Source of the DNA: Phytoseiulus persimilis
Taxonomy: Eukaryota; Arthropoda; Arachnida; Mesostigmata; Phytoseiidae
Assembly: GCA_037576195.1 (NCBI GenBank)
Contig: CM075104.1
Coordinates: 23,452,211 to 23,516,210 of the forward strand
Reading direction: 5' to 3'
Length of the DNA stretch: 64,000 nucleotides
In this document: positions 61,301 through 64,000 of the stretch, piece after piece
How positions within the stretch are numbered: position 1 is the stretch's first letter
Layout: the number at the start of each line of letters is the position of its first letter
Position numbers and translations under genes: made by a program
Notes under the pieces: generated by a model
Told to the model about the DNA's origin: nothing
Database searches by the model: none
Seen by the model: only the letters and a program-made list of their open reading frames with translations

Positions 61301-63342
61301 TCTTCGTCGCCGTCGTTGTTATATTGATTAGTCTCACGACTTCGGTTGAGGAGGTCCCCCGGCACAGGATGGGGAGTCTCGACCGCTGGTCAACACAGAC
61401 GCAGAGAACTTAATTTCTCATCTTAGGACGACGACGACGACGAGGAGGAGAGCAACAACGAGGATCGACGACTCTAACTAACAAAGTCCGAGAGCCCACA
61501 TGATTGACGGACATCTATTTTCCCGCTGCTTCACTCGGACAGACTCGATCTGCTACCGTTATGTGATTAGATTCAGCCAGGCGGCCAGTTAACCAGCCAG
61601 ACAGAATCTGAGAAAACGACCGGGCTCAGTTAAAAAGCTATTATCATCAAAGACACAGTGCAGCGGGTTCGATCAAAGCTCGTGGATAATCAGTTCTACT
61701 TCGTTGTTGCGAGGGAGATCCTCCGCCAGGATTCACTGCGACAGGAGTACTCCCGCGCCCCTGAAAACGCGGCGCTTTTCCAGCACCAGGAATCGGGGTA
61801 TTCTCAGGCGAGATGTTCTCCCGCGATTCATTCGCTCTCAGGACTCTTCGGCCCTGTTCCGCGGCGGCTGCCGGTGAAGGAGAAAAAAAAACAGAAAGCG
61901 TCGGACGGACAGAGTGGAGGAATATCAGTCACGAGTCATGGAAGCGTGGCGCCTCCTGTGGCTTCGGTAACGTCCCCGCCTCCGCCAAAGTCATCGCATC
62001 ACTCTTCGCAGTGAAGTATAAGTGTCATCGCTCACGAAATTCGCTAAGTGCTCTATTTCCTATGGTCGTTGTTTCCCGAGCGAGGCGATTCGATAGCGCT
62101 CAGCGTTGAAGGCAATGTCTCCCGGGCGGATGGTCCCGACCACAGATGACCGCCGAAAAGACCGTTCCACAAAACCGCCGCGAACGCTCTCCGGATGGGC
62201 ACAAGGGGACCTGCCGAACTTCCGTGAGTCCAGAAGGAGTTTATCCCATGCGCAAGCCCGTCACAAATACGAATATCGGCCACCTGCGCCACGTTCCAGA
62301 TGCAGATGGCTGGTTCGGACCTCCAGAAAGAACTCTCCTCGGCGCTGCTTGGACCCCGGTCCGAGACGTCGACGTGTTCTTCTGGATGTCGAAGCTAACG
62401 ATCTGGTTCATCCCCCTCGAGTCCACCCTTCTGTCCGTCTCTGAGAACCCCAGCAGCCATCAAGTGTTTTTGAGCTGATATGTGATCAGACGGCAGCGGA
62501 GAGAACCGAATCCAAGGTTATTCTCCACTTGCTCGCCCGCTCGCCAGGTGGTGGTGGTGCTGGTGCTGGTGGGATGATGATGATGCCGCCGCTGTTCTTG
62601 AGGCCGAAGAAGGTGGCGGCGGGGGCAGCCGTCTGAGAAACCAGCGGCCAGAGAAAGCCCGACTGGAGCCGGGAGGAGACGCGAGAGTGGCACAATGACA
62701 CCACAATACAATCTGCCGAGCAGTCAGCCGAGCGGACCGATCGAGCTTCGAACGAGCGAAAAATCAAATCTGGCCGAGAGCAGATCCCCGCCACAAAACA
62801 CTGGGGCTGTCATGCTGTCGCGAGTGCAGGTGCGACGCCTACCTCGAGCCCAGATCTCCCCCAACAAAGGATCCTCCACTCTGAGGATCTCCAACAGACT
62901 GAGGCAATCCACCGGCTAGCTCCAGCAGCGAATCGTCCCGTAAACAAAGGAAACTAGCCGTCGGCGAACGAAAGACACACTTACCCTCGTCGAACATCCA
63001 GTCGGTCTGTGTGGATACTGAAGAGTGAGTTTGTAGGTTCTCAACGACTGTGTCAAGCTCCTCGCCAGAATCCAGGAAATCGTCGTAGTCGAGCTCAAAC
63101 TCTGGGTCTCTTAGCGGGCAACTGTGAGGTCTGCTCAGTACAGAAAACTCTTCCTGCTCACGGAGATCTTCGCTCGGTGTCGAGGGTTTCCGTGCCGGGA
63201 TGGGGATGGCGTACGATCGGCTGGAAGGAATCACATCGTGAGTAAATTGGCGCGAAAGCTTAGGAGAGAACTCCTGTCGTTTCTCGAGCGGGCCCGGTGC
63301 CATTTTTCGACTCTGCAGCTGATTACGAACTTCAGAATTCAT
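52363..63342 (-). CDS. BIM/BMF-like BH3-only protein (predicted)
   Basis: BH3-only proteins trigger mitochondrial apoptosis by inserting a BH3 helix into BCL-2 relatives. Three minus exons join in phase: 62985-63342, donor GTAAGT; 54174-54346, acceptor TTTTCAACTTTTCCAG, donor GTACAT; and 52363-52467, acceptor CTCTTTCCAG. The product is about 211 residues (human BIM-EL 198, BMF 184). Residues 1-105 are disordered and Ser/Pro/Glu-rich. SVSTQTDW (108-115) fits the LC8 dynein light-chain TQT motif, the site by which BIM (DKSTQT) and BMF (DKATQT) bind LC8. TIGYELRRLSDRWED (158-172) fits the BH3 pattern: I159, L163, L166, small S167, invariant D168, W170. BIM has IAQELRRIGDEF. The tail has a hydrophobic patch, FMDFVYNAI. 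Introns are about 8.6 and 1.7 kb. The start is uncertain: an ATG in good context lies 13 codons in, and an upstream exon at 63522-63592 could join in phase. Confidence 0.6.
55316..55342. repeat. (ATC)n triplet tract
   Basis: About nine ATC-type triplets with one interruption. Confidence 0.85.
58513..58552. repeat. (TGCA)n self-complementary tract
   Basis: TGCA repeats interrupted by CCATACATAC. The unit is its own reverse complement, so the tract can form hairpins. Confidence 0.85.
59490..59612. repeat. Paired GACC/GGCC tetranucleotide tracts
   Basis: Two tracts (about 59490-59508 and 59583-59612) of GACC and GGCC units lie 75 bp apart. They share the unit with the tract at 23.35 kb. Confidence 0.8.
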
Positions 63343-64000
63343 CCCCTCAACGCTGTTTCAGAACGTCATTATTTAAAAAAATGCAAACGCCATAAGTCGT
63401 TAATTAGCTTTGTTTTGCTTCTGGTTCGTTTGAGGCCGTAAAAGTCCGCTGCAGGGTTCTTGATTACAACCATGATGTTGACGGTGTTTCGTTAGGATCG
63501 GCGAGAGCCCGCTGAAAGCACCTGACAACAACATGAGCGCCGAGTTTACGGCTCGCTCCGTCATCAGAATAAGGCACACCGTGCCTGCTCATGAGCTTGT
63601 TGGGGCATTGTTCCTCCGTGAACTCCCTCTTCACCGGTCTATCCTCTTGCTTCTCCGCCCGGCTCGAGAACACGCGTTCGGGTGAAACCGGAGCGCCGGA
63701 GCCAGCTCCATGAAAATCCGAGCAAAACACCGTATATCGAGAGAGAGAGAGAGAAAAGAGAGAGAGAAGATTCAGAGTAGAGAGAGAGTGAGAGAAAAAG
63801 AGAGAGAGAGAGAAAAAAGAGAGAGAGATCCAGTTATCGGTCTGACTCGGATAGACGCGCTGGTCGGTCAGCGAATCTGTCAGACCTGATGATCTAATGA
63901 CCGTGGTCTACTGATCGAGTGTAGGGATCGAAAAGTTGACGACACTCGGAGTTGTCAACCGCGGGCGGACAGGGGGAAACACTCGGGAAATTTCGCTCGT
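63343..64000. other. Upstream region of the BH3-only gene (right end)
   Basis: On the minus strand this is upstream of the predicted start. It holds the possible extra 5' exon (63522-63592, 23 codons from an ATG, donor CAG/GTGC) and a long GA tract. The minus frame 63464-63730 is open but only part of it could be coding. No TATA box is evident. Confidence 0.4.
63739..63829 (+). repeat. Long interrupted (GA)n tract
   Basis: About 90 bp of GA dinucleotides with short A-rich breaks, roughly 400-490 bp upstream of the predicted BH3-only start codon. Confidence 0.9.

Larger units (their letters stand above)
54347..62984. other. Large first intron of the BH3-only gene
   Basis: About 8.6 kb without a recognised gene. 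It contains ATC triplets (about 55316-55342), a TGCA tract (58513-58552), two GACC/GGCC tracts near 59.5 kb, GAC triplets (about 61427-61442) and GGT/GAT triplets (about 62547-62590). Two + frames ending at GTAAGT-type sites (near 58.61 and 59.02 kb) might be exons of an antisense transcript, but nothing recognisable is encoded. CpG-rich sequence is frequent. If the BH3-only model is wrong, this is intergenic DNA. Confidence 0.45.

Noticed and set aside
62486-62794. Pro-rich minus frame as an extra BH3-only exon
   Set aside because: The apparent proline and serine runs come from GGT/GAT triplet repeats, and the phase does not fit between the exons at 62985 and 54346.
1-64000. tRNA, rRNA, snRNA, histone stem-loop and common arthropod microRNA sequences
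   Set aside because: Scanning for tRNA B-box-like words (GGTTCGAAT type), U6 and 5S words and well-known mature microRNAs gave only partial matches without supporting structure.
1-64000. CRISPR array or bacterial operons
   Set aside because: Spliced animal genes throughout; the only short tandem repeats lack spacers.

Overview
The window reads as nuclear DNA of an animal, most likely an arthropod. Four genes of clear animal families have many short introns (mostly 80-350 bp) with GT..AG ends. Base composition is near 50% GC and CpG is not depleted. A mesostigmatan mite would fit these traits, but that is inference: no species marker, rRNA or tRNA was found.

The well-supported block is 26.3-43.1 kb. 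It holds IFT74 (+, 11 exons), a torsin AAA+ ATPase (-, 5 exons, convergent with IFT74), mitochondrial endonuclease G (-, 6 exons, tandem upstream of torsin) and a GCC2/GCC185-type golgin with a GRIP domain (+, 18 exons, divergent from ENDOG). I rebuilt each by joining exons whose phases agree from start to stop. The joined lengths are 594, 349, 293 and 1290 residues.

The most interesting object is on the minus strand from 63.3 to 52.4 kb: three exons with matching phases and good splice sites. Joined, they encode about 211 residues with an LC8-type TQT motif, then a BH3 motif close to that of BIM, then a short tail with a hydrophobic patch. I read it as a BIM/BMF-like BH3-only cell-death gene, with introns of about 8.6 and 1.7 kb. 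If right, the window carries both a trigger of mitochondrial apoptosis and a mitochondrial death nuclease.

The first 26 kb and the stretch from 43.1 to 51.8 kb hold no gene I can name. They contain microsatellites, two poly-G runs, a TATA box with no assigned gene and several long open frames of uncertain meaning. They also contain an approximately 880 bp foldback-like element at 47.28-48.16 kb, whose inverted arms carry matching five-unit 15-bp minisatellites. Many open frames here look protein-like on both strands, so I named genes only where a family and a consistent splice chain could be seen.
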